DNA of 64,000 nucleotides from Streptosporangium roseum DSM 43021 (GCF_000024865.1 NC_013595.1:5952001-6016000), one strand, 5' to 3'. Counted from the stretch's first letter, positions 17,011 to 25,444 are shown. A program made the numbers and translations. Notes: generated by a model from the letters alone, not told the origin.

Positions 17011-18283
17011 TCAGGCCGGGGCCGAGTTCGAGGGCGACCTCGGCTCCCCCCGAGGGCGACGCGCCGGCCCGCAGCCGCCCGCCCGAGGCCTCCGCGGTAC
17101 GGCGTGCGATGTCGAGGCCGAGGCCGGTGGAGGACCCGCCGCTCGCCCCGCGGCCGACCGGGTCCGGGAGGGCGAAGCCGGACCCCTCGTCGGCGATCAC
17201 CAGCAGGGCGCCGCCGCCCGGCCGCACCGTCAGCTCGACGGTGAACGAGGTCCCGTCGGGGGTGTGGGCGAACACGTTCTCCAGCAGCAGGTCGACGCAG
17301 GCCGCCAGCTCCGGGCCGCTCACCCCCACGGTGATCGGGCCGTCGGCCAGGCCGAGGCGGAGCGGCCGGTCCTGGTCCTCCGCCAGCGCCGACCAGAAGG
17401 CGACGCGGTCGCCGACCACCTGGGCGGCGTCGCAGCTCGGCGCGCCTCCCCGATCGAACCGGCGCGCCTCCCGGATGACCTGGCTGACCATGCGCTCGAC
17501 GCTGTCGACGGCCTCTCCCATCCGGGCCGCCTCGTCCTTGTCCCGCAGGGTCTCGGCCTCCAGCCGCAGCGCCGTGACCGGCGTGCGCAGCCGGTGGGAG
17601 AGATCGGCGACCGCCTCCCGCTCGCGGGTGAGCAGCTCGCGGATGCGGGCGGCCAGATGGTTGAGGGCGGCGCCGACCTCGCGGATCTCCGGCGGGCCCG
17701 CCGGCTCCACCCTCGCGTCCAGATCGCCGCGGGCCAGCCGGCGGGAGACCCCCGCGACCTGCCCGACCGGCTGGATCAGCGAGCGGGCGAGCCGGTCGGC
17801 GACGACGATCCCGACCGCGAGCAACGCCAGCCCGATCAGGCCCAGCACGGACCACGCCCGCCCGACCCCCTCCCGGAGCCGCTCGGTGCCGACGAACGCG
17901 CGGACGACCATGGTGCCGCGCTCCCCGCCCTGGACGGCCACCAGGATCTCCCGGCCGGCCGGGGTCTCGACGGTGACGCTGCGCCCGCGCGCGGCCAGCT
18001 CGACGCCGGGACCGCGGGGCGCCGGCACGCCGAGGAACTCGTGGCCGGACAGGAAGACCGTGATCGGTGTGCCGCCGGAGCCGTTGGCCTGCCGTACGGT
18101 GGCGTCGAGGGTGTCCTGGTCGCCCAGGGCCGCCGCGGTGGCCACCGACTGCGCCCAGGTGGTGGCGGCGGCCGTGGCCCGCTCGGCGGCCAGCGTGCTC
18201 ACCAGTACGGCGAGCGGCACGAGGAAGGCGACCAGGACCAGCGAGGTGGTCGCCACCGCGAGCAGGGCCAGGCGTCGCCTCAT
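17006..18283 (-). CDS. Sensor histidine kinase
   Basis: A 425-residue membrane kinase. TM1 spans about 7-29 and an extracytoplasmic sensor about 33-145. TM2 (about 146-162) leads to HAMP (162-215), then the phosphoacceptor helix with His230 in VADLSHRLRTPVTAL. The HATPase_c domain follows: LLLENVFAHTPDG (N box), VIADEGSGF (G1) and STGLGLDIARR (G2). The gene follows the response regulator by 10 bases, so the two form one operon. The signal sensed is unknown. Confidence 0.93.
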   Translation of the reverse strand: MRRRLALLAVATTSLVLVAFLVPLAVLVSTLAAERATAAATTWAQSVATAAALGDQDTLDATVRQANGSGGTPITVFLSGHEFLGVPAPRGPGVELAARGRSVTVETPAGREILVAVQGGERGTMVVRAFVGTERLREGVGRAWSVLGLIGLALLAVGIVVADRLARSLIQPVGQVAGVSRRLARGDLDARVEPAGPPEIREVGAALNHLAARIRELLTREREAVADLSHRLRTPVTALRLEAETLRDKDEAARMGEAVDSVERMVSQVIREARRFDRGGAPSCDAAQVVGDRVAFWSALAEDQDRPLRLGLADGPITVGVSGPELAACVDLLLENVFAHTPDGTSFTVELTVRPGGGALLVIADEGSGFALPDPVGRGASGGSSTGLGLDIARRTAEASGGRLRAGASPSGGAEVALELGPGLT

Positions 18284-18293
18284 CCGGCGGCCC

Positions 18294-18980
18294 TCATGCT
18301 CCCGGGTCGACGATCTTCACGCCGACGCCGTGGACGGTCTGCAGGTAGCGGGGGGCCTGGGCGCTCTCGCCGAGCTTGCGGCGCAGCCAGGACAGGTGCA
18401 CGTCGACGGTCTTGTCCGCACCGCCGTACGCCATCCGCCACACCTCGGTGAGCAGCTCCCGCTTGGAGACGACCTGGCCGGGGCGGGCCGCGAGATAGTG
18501 CAGCAGGTCGAACTCCTTGGGCGTCAGATCGAGACGGACGCCGTCGAGGAACGCCTCCCTGCCCGCCTGCTCGATGAGCAGCCCGCCGACCCGCACCGGC
18601 GCCGTCCCTTCGTCGGCGTCCCGGCCGCGGCGCAGCACGGCCCGGATCCGGGCGTCCAGGTGGGCCGCGCTGAACGGCTTGACGACGTAGTCATCGGCCC
18701 CGGCGTCCAGCGCCCGGACGATCTCAGGCTCGTCGTCGCGCGCGGTCGCCACGATGACCGGGACGGCGCTGACGGCCCGCAGCATGCGCAGCACCTCGCA
18801 GCCGTCGAGGTCGGGCAGGCCCAGATCGAGCACGACCAGGTCAGGCCGGTCCTCCAGCGCCCGGGTGAGCCCCGGCATGCCCGCGGCGGCCGAGATGACG
18901 GCGTGACCGCGTTCGGTGAGCGCGCGGGTCAGCGCGGATCGCACCTGGGCGTCGTCCTCGACGAGAAGCAGCTGGGCCAC
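18294..18980 (-). CDS. OmpR/PhoB-type response regulator
   Basis: A 228-residue two-domain regulator. In the receiver domain (1-118) Asp52 is the phosphorylation site (VVLDLGLPDLDG), Glu8/Asp9/Asp10 form the acidic pocket and Lys101 is conserved (VVKPF). The winged helix (about 130-228) ends with the recognition helix DKTVDVHLSWLRRKL. GTG at 18980 puts the first strand (QLLLVEDD) at the proper place. It is the first gene of the regulator-kinase operon. Its probable targets are the PepSY gene, through the direct repeat at 16990, and the divergent gene at 19077. Confidence 0.93.
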   Translation of the reverse strand: MAQLLLVEDDAQVRSALTRALTERGHAVISAAAGMPGLTRALEDRPDLVVLDLGLPDLDGCEVLRMLRAVSAVPVIVATARDDEPEIVRALDAGADDYVVKPFSAAHLDARIRAVLRRGRDADEGTAPVRVGGLLIEQAGREAFLDGVRLDLTPKEFDLLHYLAARPGQVVSKRELLTEVWRMAYGGADKTVDVHLSWLRRKLGESAQAPRYLQTVHGVGVKIVDPGA

Positions 18981-19076
18981 GGCAACGCGCCGGCCTCTCT
19001 TGAACTGGATAATAATGCTGGCAGAGGTAGAAACTTCCCCCATGAATCGTAAAGGACACCGAAGGGTGGTCGATCG

Positions 19077-19529
19077 ATGCGCCGGCGTGCGCTCCTGGGC
19101 CTGGGCGGCTGGATCGCGGCCGCCGTCCTCACCACGGCCACCGGCACCTGGGCGGTGTCCCTGATCGGCACCGACATCACCGGGCAGGCCGTCCGCTCCA
19201 TGACGCTGGACGAGGTCGAGCGGGCCCTGACCACCACCCCCGCGGGACCGGCCATCGCGCCCCCCGCCTCGGCCGGACCATCCGCGGAGACCGGCAACTT
19301 CTCCTACGCCGAGGGGTCGGTGACCGCCGCCTGCGACTCCGGCCAGGTCCTCCTGCTGTCCTGGAGCCCCGCCCCCGGGTACGGCGTCGACGAGGTCGAG
19401 CGCGGCCCCGCCTCCACCGCCTCCGTGGTCTTCGAGTCGGACGACCGCAAGGCCGCCATCAGCCTGACCTGCACCTCCGGGAAACCTGCCGCCACGGTCC
19501 GTTCCGCGACCGAGCACGACGAGGACTGA
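19077..19529 (+). CDS. Membrane-anchored protein of unknown function, divergent from the two-component system
   Basis: 150 residues. An N-terminal hydrophobic segment (about 5-31) acts as anchor or signal. A short linker is followed by a compact domain (about 78-140) with two cysteines (AACDSG and LTCTSG) and beta-strand character, ending with an acidic EHDED tail. I do not recognise the family. It begins 97 bases from the divergent response regulator, which suggests it is an accessory or target of that system, as small secreted proteins beside two-component systems often are. Confidence 0.7.
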   Translation: MRRRALLGLGGWIAAAVLTTATGTWAVSLIGTDITGQAVRSMTLDEVERALTTTPAGPAIAPPASAGPSAETGNFSYAEGSVTAACDSGQVLLLSWSPAPGYGVDEVERGPASTASVVFESDDRKAAISLTCTSGKPAATVRSATEHDED

Positions 19530-19731
19530 CGGCGCCGGCGTGGAACGGGCGCTCCCGCTGGAGCGCCGCCCCCGGGACCGGCAGACTCCGGGTCGTGACG
19601 CACCTCGTGGCGGTTCAGAGCGACGGTCACGCCTGGCCCCCGGTGACATGTCCAGAGGCGCTCGGATCGATCGCGGACGGGAACCGGCCGCGAATGCTTC
19701 TAGCGTCCGTATCACAACGGAAGGAGCTTTC

Positions 19732-20556
19732 ATGATCATTCTTGTGACGGGCGCTACCGGCAACGTCGGCCGTCCCCTCGTCGAACAGCTGCTGGCCGCC
19801 GGACACCGGGTCCGCGCCCTCACCCGCAACCCGGCGAAGGCGAACCTCCCCGCGGGTGCCGAGGTGGTCGCCGGCAATCTGGCCGATACCGCGAGCCTGT
19901 CCGCGGCCTTCTCCGGCGTCGGCGCCGCGCACCTGATCAGCTTCGACGGGGCGGACTTCTCGCCGCTGACCAACGGTCCGGAGATCGTGGACCTGGCGAG
20001 GAAGGCCGGCGTGCGCAAGGTGACGGTGCTCAAGGGGGAGGTGACGAAGAGCCCGCTGGAGAAGGCCATCGAGGCCGGCGGCCTGGAGTGGACCCACCTG
20101 TCACCGGTGGAGTTCATGTCCAACGCCCTGGAGTGGGCGGAGTCCGTACGGACCGAAGGCGTTGTCCGCGAGGCGTTCGCCGGCGCCAGGAGCGCGATGA
20201 TCCACGAGGCGGACATCGCCTCGGTCGCCGCGACCGCGCTGACCGCCGACGGCCACGCCGGTCAGGAGTACTGGCTGACCGGGCCGGAGGCGCTGACCCC
20301 GCCGGAGAAGGTCCGCACGATCAGCGACGTCCTCGGCCGCGACGTACGCTATGTCGAGCTCACCAAGGATGAGATCGTCGCGGAGTGGCGGCAGACGGGC
20401 TACTCCGACGAGGACGTCGAATTCTTCCTGGCCATGCGGACCGATCCGCCGGAGGCCGGCTACACCGTGCTGCCCACCGTGGAGGAGGTCACCGGCAGGC
20501 CGGCCCGGACCTTCGCGCAGTGGGTGCGGGAGAACGCCGCGGCCTTCGGCGCCTGA
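19732..20556 (+). CDS. NmrA-like NAD(P)H-binding oxidoreductase
   Basis: A 274-residue atypical short-chain dehydrogenase. The Rossmann glycine motif is MIILVTGATGNVGRPLV, followed by ALTRNPAK (NADPH-type Arg) and a C-terminal half typical of NmrA/quinone oxidoreductase-2 proteins (EYWLTGPEALTPPE, DPPEAGYTVLPTVEEVTG). Relatives reduce quinones or azo compounds or act as redox sensors. ATG at 19732 follows GGAAGGAG at ideal spacing. The next gene downstream on the minus strand is a hydrolase remnant, so the gene is alone in its unit. Confidence 0.88.
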   Translation: MIILVTGATGNVGRPLVEQLLAAGHRVRALTRNPAKANLPAGAEVVAGNLADTASLSAAFSGVGAAHLISFDGADFSPLTNGPEIVDLARKAGVRKVTVLKGEVTKSPLEKAIEAGGLEWTHLSPVEFMSNALEWAESVRTEGVVREAFAGARSAMIHEADIASVAATALTADGHAGQEYWLTGPEALTPPEKVRTISDVLGRDVRYVELTKDEIVAEWRQTGYSDEDVEFFLAMRTDPPEAGYTVLPTVEEVTGRPARTFAQWVRENAAAFGA

Positions 20557-20571
20557 CCGAGGATCTCCCCG

Positions 20572-20630
20572 GTCCGGCGGTTCTTCCGGAACCCTCGCCC
20601 TCACACCGGGTTCCGGAAGAACCGCCGGAC
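20572..20630. terminator. Perfect 23-bp inverted repeat downstream of the NmrA-like gene
   Basis: The arms (20572-20594 and 20608-20630) are exact complements around a 13-base loop and begin 16 bases after the stop. The stem is unusually long for a terminator. The right arm is also the coding end of a broken hydrolase gene on the minus strand (VRRFFRNPV and stop), so the left arm looks like an inverted copy of that gene end. Confidence 0.75.
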
Positions 20631-20700
20631 GCCCTCGGCGGACACGCCGGGCTCCTCCATGGCGAAGAAGTGCCCGGCGCCGTCCCTTCCACTTCCGCGG
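20601..20700 (-). pseudogene. C-terminal remnant of an alpha/beta hydrolase
   Basis: The minus strand reads GAGHFFAMEEPGVSAEGVRR and ends FFRNPV with a TGA at 20601. This is the His-containing C-terminal helix region typical of epoxide-hydrolase-like proteins (G-G-H-F-x-A-x-E-E-P). Nothing upstream of about 20700 continues the fold; the methyltransferase gene ends at 20728. Only about 30 residues of the original gene survive. Confidence 0.65.
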
Positions 20701-20727
20701 CCGGTGCACGACCCTCCGGAGGACGGA

Positions 20728-21609
20728 TCAGCCGCCCGGTCCACGCGGGAGAGCGGGCCTGGTGCCGATGACGACGGTGGCGTTCAGCTCGTCGGAACCG
20801 GCCACCCGCGGGATCAGTCCGGCGCGGGCGACGGCCTCGACGGTCCGCGGCGCCTGGCGCTCGCTCGTCTCGACCAGCAGGGAGCCGTCCGGCGCCAGCC
20901 ACAGCGGCGCCTCGGCGATCACTCGCCGTACGACGTCAAGCCCGTCCGCGCCACCGTCCAGCGCCACCCGCGGCTCGTGTATGCGGGCCTCCGGGGGCAG
21001 CAGGCCGATCGCCTCGGTGGGTACGTAGGGCGCGCAGGCGACCAGGACGTCGACGCGGCCCCGCAGCGTGGCGGGGAGCGGCTCGTAGAGGTCGCCTTCG
21101 TACACCTGGCCACCGGCGGCGGCGACGTTGCGGTGGGCGCACCGCACCTCGGCGGGGTCTATGTCGACGGCGTGCAGCTCGACCCCGTCCAGGGCCGCGA
21201 TCAGCGTGGCGCCCACCGCGCCCGAGCCGCAGCACAGGTCGACGACGACGGTCCGCGGCCGGACGCGGCCGGCCCGATCGGCCTGATCGGCGGCCTGGCG
21301 GGCGACGGCGACGGCCTGGTGGGCGAGGAACTCGGTGCGGCGGCGGGGGACGAAGACCCCGGGGTCGACGGTTATCCGCAGGCCGCAGAACTCCGCCCAG
21401 CCGAGGACGTGTTCGAGAGGCAGGCCCGCGACCCGCCGGTCCACCATGGCGGCGAGGTCGGCCGGGGTCTGTGCCGTGGAGATGAGCAACTGCGCCTCGT
21501 CCTCGGCGAAGACACAGCCAGCGGCCCGGAGCGCGGTGACGACGAGGGATCGGGACAGGGCCTCGGGGGAGGCGGCGGATCGAGGGAGAGGTGACGGGGA
21601 GACCGACAT
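20728..21609 (-). CDS. PrmC/HemK-like protein N5-glutamine methyltransferase homologue
   Basis: 293 residues. The N-terminal helical domain (about 15-75) ends with GLPLEHVLGWAEFCG, the PrmC-like linker. The SAM-binding Rossmann domain has motif I at 124-134 (DLCCGSGAVGA) and AVDIDP as motif II. In PrmC the target glutamine is held by N-P-P-Y; here residues 190-196 read VACAPYV, so Asn is replaced by Cys192. A related actinomycete subfamily normally has N-A-P-Y there, to my knowledge. True release-factor methylation is therefore unsure. The 5' leader is shared with the hydrolase at 5.5-6.2 kb, hinting at induction by ribosome stress. Confidence 0.82.
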   Translation of the reverse strand: MSVSPSPLPRSAASPEALSRSLVVTALRAAGCVFAEDEAQLLISTAQTPADLAAMVDRRVAGLPLEHVLGWAEFCGLRITVDPGVFVPRRRTEFLAHQAVAVARQAADQADRAGRVRPRTVVVDLCCGSGAVGATLIAALDGVELHAVDIDPAEVRCAHRNVAAAGGQVYEGDLYEPLPATLRGRVDVLVACAPYVPTEAIGLLPPEARIHEPRVALDGGADGLDVVRRVIAEAPLWLAPDGSLLVETSERQAPRTVEAVARAGLIPRVAGSDELNATVVIGTRPALPRGPGG

Positions 21610-21730
21610 GAGAACCTTTCGGGATGCCTGTGGGCGCTCCCGCGGTCACCTATGCCGGATGGACCGCACGGTCGTGAGATGGGAGCACCCGACCTGGTAC
21701 AGCGGTAATGGGTCCCACCTCCTCGATACG
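21610..21730 (-). promoter_or_regulatory. Structured leader with short upstream ORF (copy 2 of 2)
   Basis: Same order of elements as the leader at 6247-6355: GAGGAGG (21718-21724), ATT start 8 bases later, a 19-codon frame, and a stem with arms GGGTGCTCCC and GGGAGCGCCC (about 21681-21690 and 21632-21641) that pair fully if one G-U pair is allowed. CCCGAAAGG follows 5 bases before the ATG. A TAGTGT hexamer at about 21753-21758 could be a -10 box. Pairing the second arm close to the ribosome-binding site would restrict translation. Confidence 0.6.
21650..21709 (-). CDS. Leader peptide of the methyltransferase gene (19 codons)
   Basis: Starting with ATT placed 8 bases after GGAGG, the frame encodes 19 residues (ITAVPGRVLPSHDRAVHPA) and stops with TAG between the two stem arms. 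It shares the I-x-A-V opening and the G-R with the leader peptide at 6289-6336. The non-standard start is inferred only from spacing and from its conservation in the other copy. Confidence 0.4.
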   Translation of the reverse strand: MTAVPGRVLPSHDRAVHPA

Positions 21731-21817
21731 TTTGCCGCAGGGGCCGGTAACACTACCTGAGCCGGACTGCGGCGCGCGAATCCGGGGCATACGGACGCCG
21801 CGCCCGCGGGCCCTCGC

Positions 21818-23041
21818 CTACCTCGCGTCCGGACGCGCCGACGCCGCTCCGGGTACGGCTCGGGCGGCGGCGGCCGTCAGCACCATGAGGATCGCGACCG
21901 CGCCACCGAGCACCATGACGGCCGACGGGGAGGCGGCGTCCACCACGACACCTCCGAGCAGGGCACCGATGGCGATGGTGGCCTGGAAGGAGGAGGTGAA
22001 GAGGATGGAGGCCGCCTCCGTCGCGTGAGGGGCCGAGGTGGCGAACCAGGTCTGCGAGCAGACCGGCACGGCGCCGTAGGCCAGCCCCCACACGATGAGC
22101 AGCACGATCGCCCCGGCGTGTCCCCTGCCGAGGACCGGAAGGAGCAGGGTCGCGCCGGCGAGCATGCAGCCGGCGGCGATGAACGTGGTCCGCAGGTTGC
22201 GGGTCACCGTCGCGCCCGCGATGAAGTTGCCGACGATTCCGGCGACGCCGTACACGAGCAGGAACGTGGTGATCAGACCGGGGCTGACCTGGGTGACCTG
22301 CTGCAGGAAAGGGGTCACGTAGGTGTAGGTCCCGAAATGAGCTGTCACTATGAGAAATGTCAGGACGAGTCCGATGCGGACACCGGTGCTGCGGAACAGG
22401 TCACCGAGGACCTTCAACCGGGTCGCCTGGACGGCGGGCAGCGGCGGCAGCAGCACGATCAGCGCGATGAACACCCCCAGCGTCATCACACCCATGATGA
22501 CGAAGGCCTCGCGCCAGCCCGCGAGATGCCCGATGAGCGTGCCCGCGGGCACGCCGAACACGGATCCCAGGGGGACGGCGGAGAAGATCACCGCCGTCGC
22601 CGTGCCGACCCGCTCCGGCCGCACCAGCCGTACGGCGAGGCCGGCGCCGATCGACCAGAAACCGCCGATGACCAGCCCGACCAGGATCCGGGAAATCACC
22701 ATGACCCAGTAGGACGGTGCGGCGGCCGCGAGGAAGTCCGCGATGGCCAGCAGGAGCATCAGGGCGCACAGCATCAGGCGCCGGTCGAGGCGTCCGGTCG
22801 CGACGGTGACCACCGGGGCGGCGATCGCGGCCAGGATGCCGGGCATCGTCATCATCAGGCCCGCGGCGCCGTCGGAGACGTCGAAACTGGACCCGATGGA
22901 CGTCAGCAGGCCGATCGGCAGGATCTCGGCGGTGACGATCGAGAAGATCCCCATCATCACCGATATGACGGCCAGCCAGCCGATCAGAGGTGATCGTGTC
23001 GGCATGGCGGGGGCGGCGGTGGAGGTGGTGGCTGTAGGCAC
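21818..23041 (-). CDS. MFS drug-efflux-type transporter (DHA1-like)
   Basis: A 407-residue protein with 12 predicted membrane segments. Between TM2 and TM3 lies ATGRLDRRLMLCALM, the loop motif of the family, and TM5 holds the antiporter-type motif LGSVFGVPAGTLIG. This pattern is that of the AraJ/YdhP/CmlR branch of drug:proton antiporters. A GTG at 23041 gives the full frame; ATG at 23005 would still precede TM1. No regulator is adjacent. The substrate is unknown. Confidence 0.88.
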   Translation of the reverse strand: MPTATTSTAAPAMPTRSPLIGWLAVISVMMGIFSIVTAEILPIGLLTSIGSSFDVSDGAAGLMMTMPGILAAIAAPVVTVATGRLDRRLMLCALMLLLAIADFLAAAAPSYWVMVISRILVGLVIGGFWSIGAGLAVRLVRPERVGTATAVIFSAVPLGSVFGVPAGTLIGHLAGWREAFVIMGVMTLGVFIALIVLLPPLPAVQATRLKVLGDLFRSTGVRIGLVLTFLIVTAHFGTYTYVTPFLQQVTQVSPGLITTFLLVYGVAGIVGNFIAGATVTRNLRTTFIAAGCMLAGATLLLPVLGRGHAGAIVLLIVWGLAYGAVPVCSQTWFATSAPHATEAASILFTSSFQATIAIGALLGGVVVDAASPSAVMVLGGAVAILMVLTAAAARAVPGAASARPDAR

Positions 23042-23480
23042 CCGCCCAGTCCAGCAGCCGCCGCGGCCGGAGGACTGGCGCTTTTAGGACCTCACCAGTG
23101 ACCCCGGACCCGGATGTCCGGAAAAAACACTCCCCACGGTGGCCGGGCGGTTCGCGGCGACTTCCGCGAAAACGGCGGAAGACCGAACAGACGAGCTGCG
23201 AGAACGTCATCGTTTTATAACTGCCGACACGTTTCGTCAATGGCACTCCGGTCGTCGACCACTCCCGATGTCCGCCCTCCCTCCGCCGCAGGCCGGCCGT
23301 GCGCACTATGCGGAACTTTCCGGCCTGTCTATTGACGCGAGAAATCAATTTCCGATTGATTGTCATCAATCCCGCGACGGCGCTCTCCAATGGCGTGCCC
23401 GCTCGCGGTGTCACCGTCCGCCCAGGGGCCGGTCCATTGTCGATTCATGTGCGGTTCCCACCGCACGAAGGAGTGAGCAG
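23042..23480. other. Upstream region of the chitinase gene
   Basis: 439 bases without a supported gene. The part nearest the chitinase is AT-rich for this genome (about 23330-23375) and includes a small inverted repeat, AATCAAT-TTCCG-ATTGATT (23343-23361), which may be an operator. The chitinase ribosome-binding site (AAGGAG) lies at 23468-23473. I do not see the direct-repeat element known before Streptomyces chitinase genes. Confidence 0.5.
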
Positions 23481-24371
23481 ATGTTGAGAAACCGCATTAT
23501 GACGTCCCTCTCCGCCATAGCGGTCGCGGGCGTGCTGGCGGCCACTCTCCCGGCGTCCTCCGCCTCGGCCGCCTCCTCCACCGCCGCCCCGATCTGCGCG
23601 AGCGAGTGGAACGCCGCGAAGGGGTACGCCGGCGGCCTGGTCGCCTCCCACAACGGCCACAACTGGCGGGCGAAGTGGTGGACCCGGAACAACGTCCCGG
23701 GCGGCCCCTCCGGTATCTGGACGGACCAGGGTGCCTGCGAGGCGAGCGAGGGCAACTTCGTCGTCACCGAGGCGCAGTTCAACGCGATGTTCCCGAACCG
23801 GAACCCCTTCTACACCTACAACGGCCTGGTCACGGCCCTGAGCGCCTACCCGGCGTTCTCCAACACGGGCACCGACACCGTCAAGCGGCAGGAGGCCGCG
23901 GCCTTCCTGGCCAACATCAACCACGAGACCGGCGGCCTGGTCCACATCGTCGAGGTGAACACCGCGAACTACTCCCACTACTGCGACCCCGCCCAGCCGT
24001 ACGGCTGCCCGGCGGGCCTGTCGTCCTACTACGGCCGCGGGCCGATCCAGCTGAGCTGGAACTTCAACTACAAGACGGCCGGCGACGCGCTCGGCATCGA
24101 CCTGCTCAACAACCCGAACCTGGTGCAGACCGAAGCCTCGGTGGCCTGGATGACCGGCATCTGGTACTGGATGACCCAGAACGGTCCCGGCACGATGACC
24201 CCGCACAACGCCATCGTCAACGGCGCGGGCTTCGGTGAGACGATCCGCAGCATCAACGGCCGTCTGGAGTGCGACGGCGGCAACCCCCGGCAGGTCCAGA
24301 GCCGGATCAACGCCTACCAGAGGTTCACGCAGATCCTCGGGGTCGCTCCGGGCGACAACCTGAGCTGCTGA
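23481..24371 (+). CDS. Secreted GH19 chitinase with chitin-binding domain
   Basis: 296 residues. A signal peptide (1-30, ending SASA) leads to a carbohydrate-binding module of family 5/12 (about 38-87, with AKWWTRNNVPG aromatic residues), then a GH19 catalytic domain (about 93-296). Catalytic acid Glu149 lies in INHETGG and the second Glu158 in HIVEVN, nine residues apart as in the family. YYGRGPIQLSWNFNY is the GH19 signature. The enzyme hydrolyses chitin outside the cell with inversion. ATG at 23481 follows AAGGAG. The architecture matches Streptomyces ChiC-type enzymes, which act against fungal walls. Confidence 0.95.
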   Translation: MLRNRIMTSLSAIAVAGVLAATLPASSASAASSTAAPICASEWNAAKGYAGGLVASHNGHNWRAKWWTRNNVPGGPSGIWTDQGACEASEGNFVVTEAQFNAMFPNRNPFYTYNGLVTALSAYPAFSNTGTDTVKRQEAAAFLANINHETGGLVHIVEVNTANYSHYCDPAQPYGCPAGLSSYYGRGPIQLSWNFNYKTAGDALGIDLLNNPNLVQTEASVAWMTGIWYWMTQNGPGTMTPHNAIVNGAGFGETIRSINGRLECDGGNPRQVQSRINAYQRFTQILGVAPGDNLSC

Positions 24372-24416
24372 CCGCGCGGCGGCACGTGACCCCGCCCCGC
24401 GGCGTCACGGCGTGAC

Positions 24417-24452
24417 GAGGAGGGGCGCGGCCCGCCGGCCGCGCCCCTCCTC
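24417..24452. terminator. Bidirectional terminator between chitinase and esterase genes
   Basis: A perfect 16-bp stem (arm GAGGAGGGGCGCGGCC, loop CGCC) stands between the convergent genes, 46 bases after the chitinase stop and 33 bases beyond the esterase stop, and is followed by CGTCTTTCGTC. Confidence 0.85.
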
Positions 24453-24484
24453 CGTCTTTCGTCTCCGCCGTGTGCCGGTGCCGG

Positions 24485-25444
24485 TCAGGCGTGCAGGGCC
24501 TTGTGCAGAGCGGTGGTGGCCAGCTCCATGGCGGCCCTGTTGGCGTTGGTGTCGCGCAGCAGGTCGATCATGGCGAAGTCGTGGATCATGCCCGCCAGCC
24601 GTACGGCGGTGACCTCGACCCCGGCCTCGCGGAGCTTGGCGGCGTAGGCCTCCCCCTCATCGCGCAGCACGTCGGCCTGGCCGTTGAGGACCAGCGCCGG
24701 CGGCAGCCCCTTGAGCTGGTCGACGGTCGCGCGCAGCGGCGAGGCGTAGATCTCCGCGCGCTGTCCGGGATCGGTGGTGTACTGGTCCCAGAACCACTTC
24801 ATGCCGTCGCGGTTGAGGAAGTACCCCGTGGCGAACTGCCGGTAGGACCCGGTGTCGAAGTCGGCGTCGGTGACCGGGTAGAACAGCACCTGGTAGACCA
24901 GGTTCACGTCACCGCGCTCCTTGGCCATCAGGGTCAGGACCGCCGCCATGTTGCCGCCGACCGAGTCACCGGCCACCGCCATCCGTGAGGCGTCCAGGCC
25001 CTTCTCCGCCCCGTGCCGCGTCACCCACTGGGCGGCGGCGTAGTTCTGCTCGATCGCGGTCGGATACCTGGCCTCGGGCGAACGGTCGTATTCGGGGAAC
25101 ACCACCGCCGCGTCCGAACCGGCCGCCAGCTCGCGCACCAGGCGGTCGTGGGTGTTGGCGCTGCCGAAGACCCAGCCGGCCCCGTGGATGTAGAAGATCA
25201 CCGGCAGTGTGCCCGTCGCACCGGCCGGTCTGACGACGCGCACCGGCACGGTGCCCGTGGGCCCGCCCTCGACCTCGATCCACTCTTCGGTGACGTCGGG
25301 CTTGGGAACGCTCTTGTCGGACTGGAGATCCTCCAGGATCCGGCGCCCCTGCTCCGGCGGGAGCTGGTAGATGAACGGTTCCTTGGAGTTGGCGTCGGCG
25401 AACTGCTGGGCTGCCGGCTCCAGGACCACCTTGTTTTCTGCCAT
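24485..25444 (-). CDS. HSL-family alpha/beta hydrolase (esterase)
   Basis: 319 residues. The hormone-sensitive-lipase family shows in HGAGW (87-91, in place of the usual H-G-G-G-W), the nucleophile Ser161 in GDSVGGN, an acid in NGQADVLRDEGEAYA and a His in AGMIHDF. No signal peptide is present. It hydrolyses short-chain esters or activated lactones; the substrate is unknown. ATG at 25444 is the only start that keeps the N-terminal cap helix; its ribosome-binding site is weak. It faces the bioY operon divergently across 326 bases. Confidence 0.9.
   Translation of the reverse strand: MAENKVVLEPAAQQFADANSKEPFIYQLPPEQGRRILEDLQSDKSVPKPDVTEEWIEVEGGPTGTVPVRVVRPAGATGTLPVIFYIHGAGWVFGSANTHDRLVRELAAGSDAAVVFPEYDRSPEARYPTAIEQNYAAAQWVTRHGAEKGLDASRMAVAGDSVGGNMAAVLTLMAKERGDVNLVYQVLFYPVTDADFDTGSYRQFATGYFLNRDGMKWFWDQYTTDPGQRAEIYASPLRATVDQLKGLPPALVLNGQADVLRDEGEAYAAKLREAGVEVTAVRLAGMIHDFAMIDLLRDTNANRAAMELATTALHKALHA

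Noticed and set aside
18294..20216. A 640-codon minus-strand frame that includes the response regulator
   Set aside because: Only the part from 18980 down is the regulator; the upstream 400 codons are antisense to the genes at 19077 and 19732 and have no domain.
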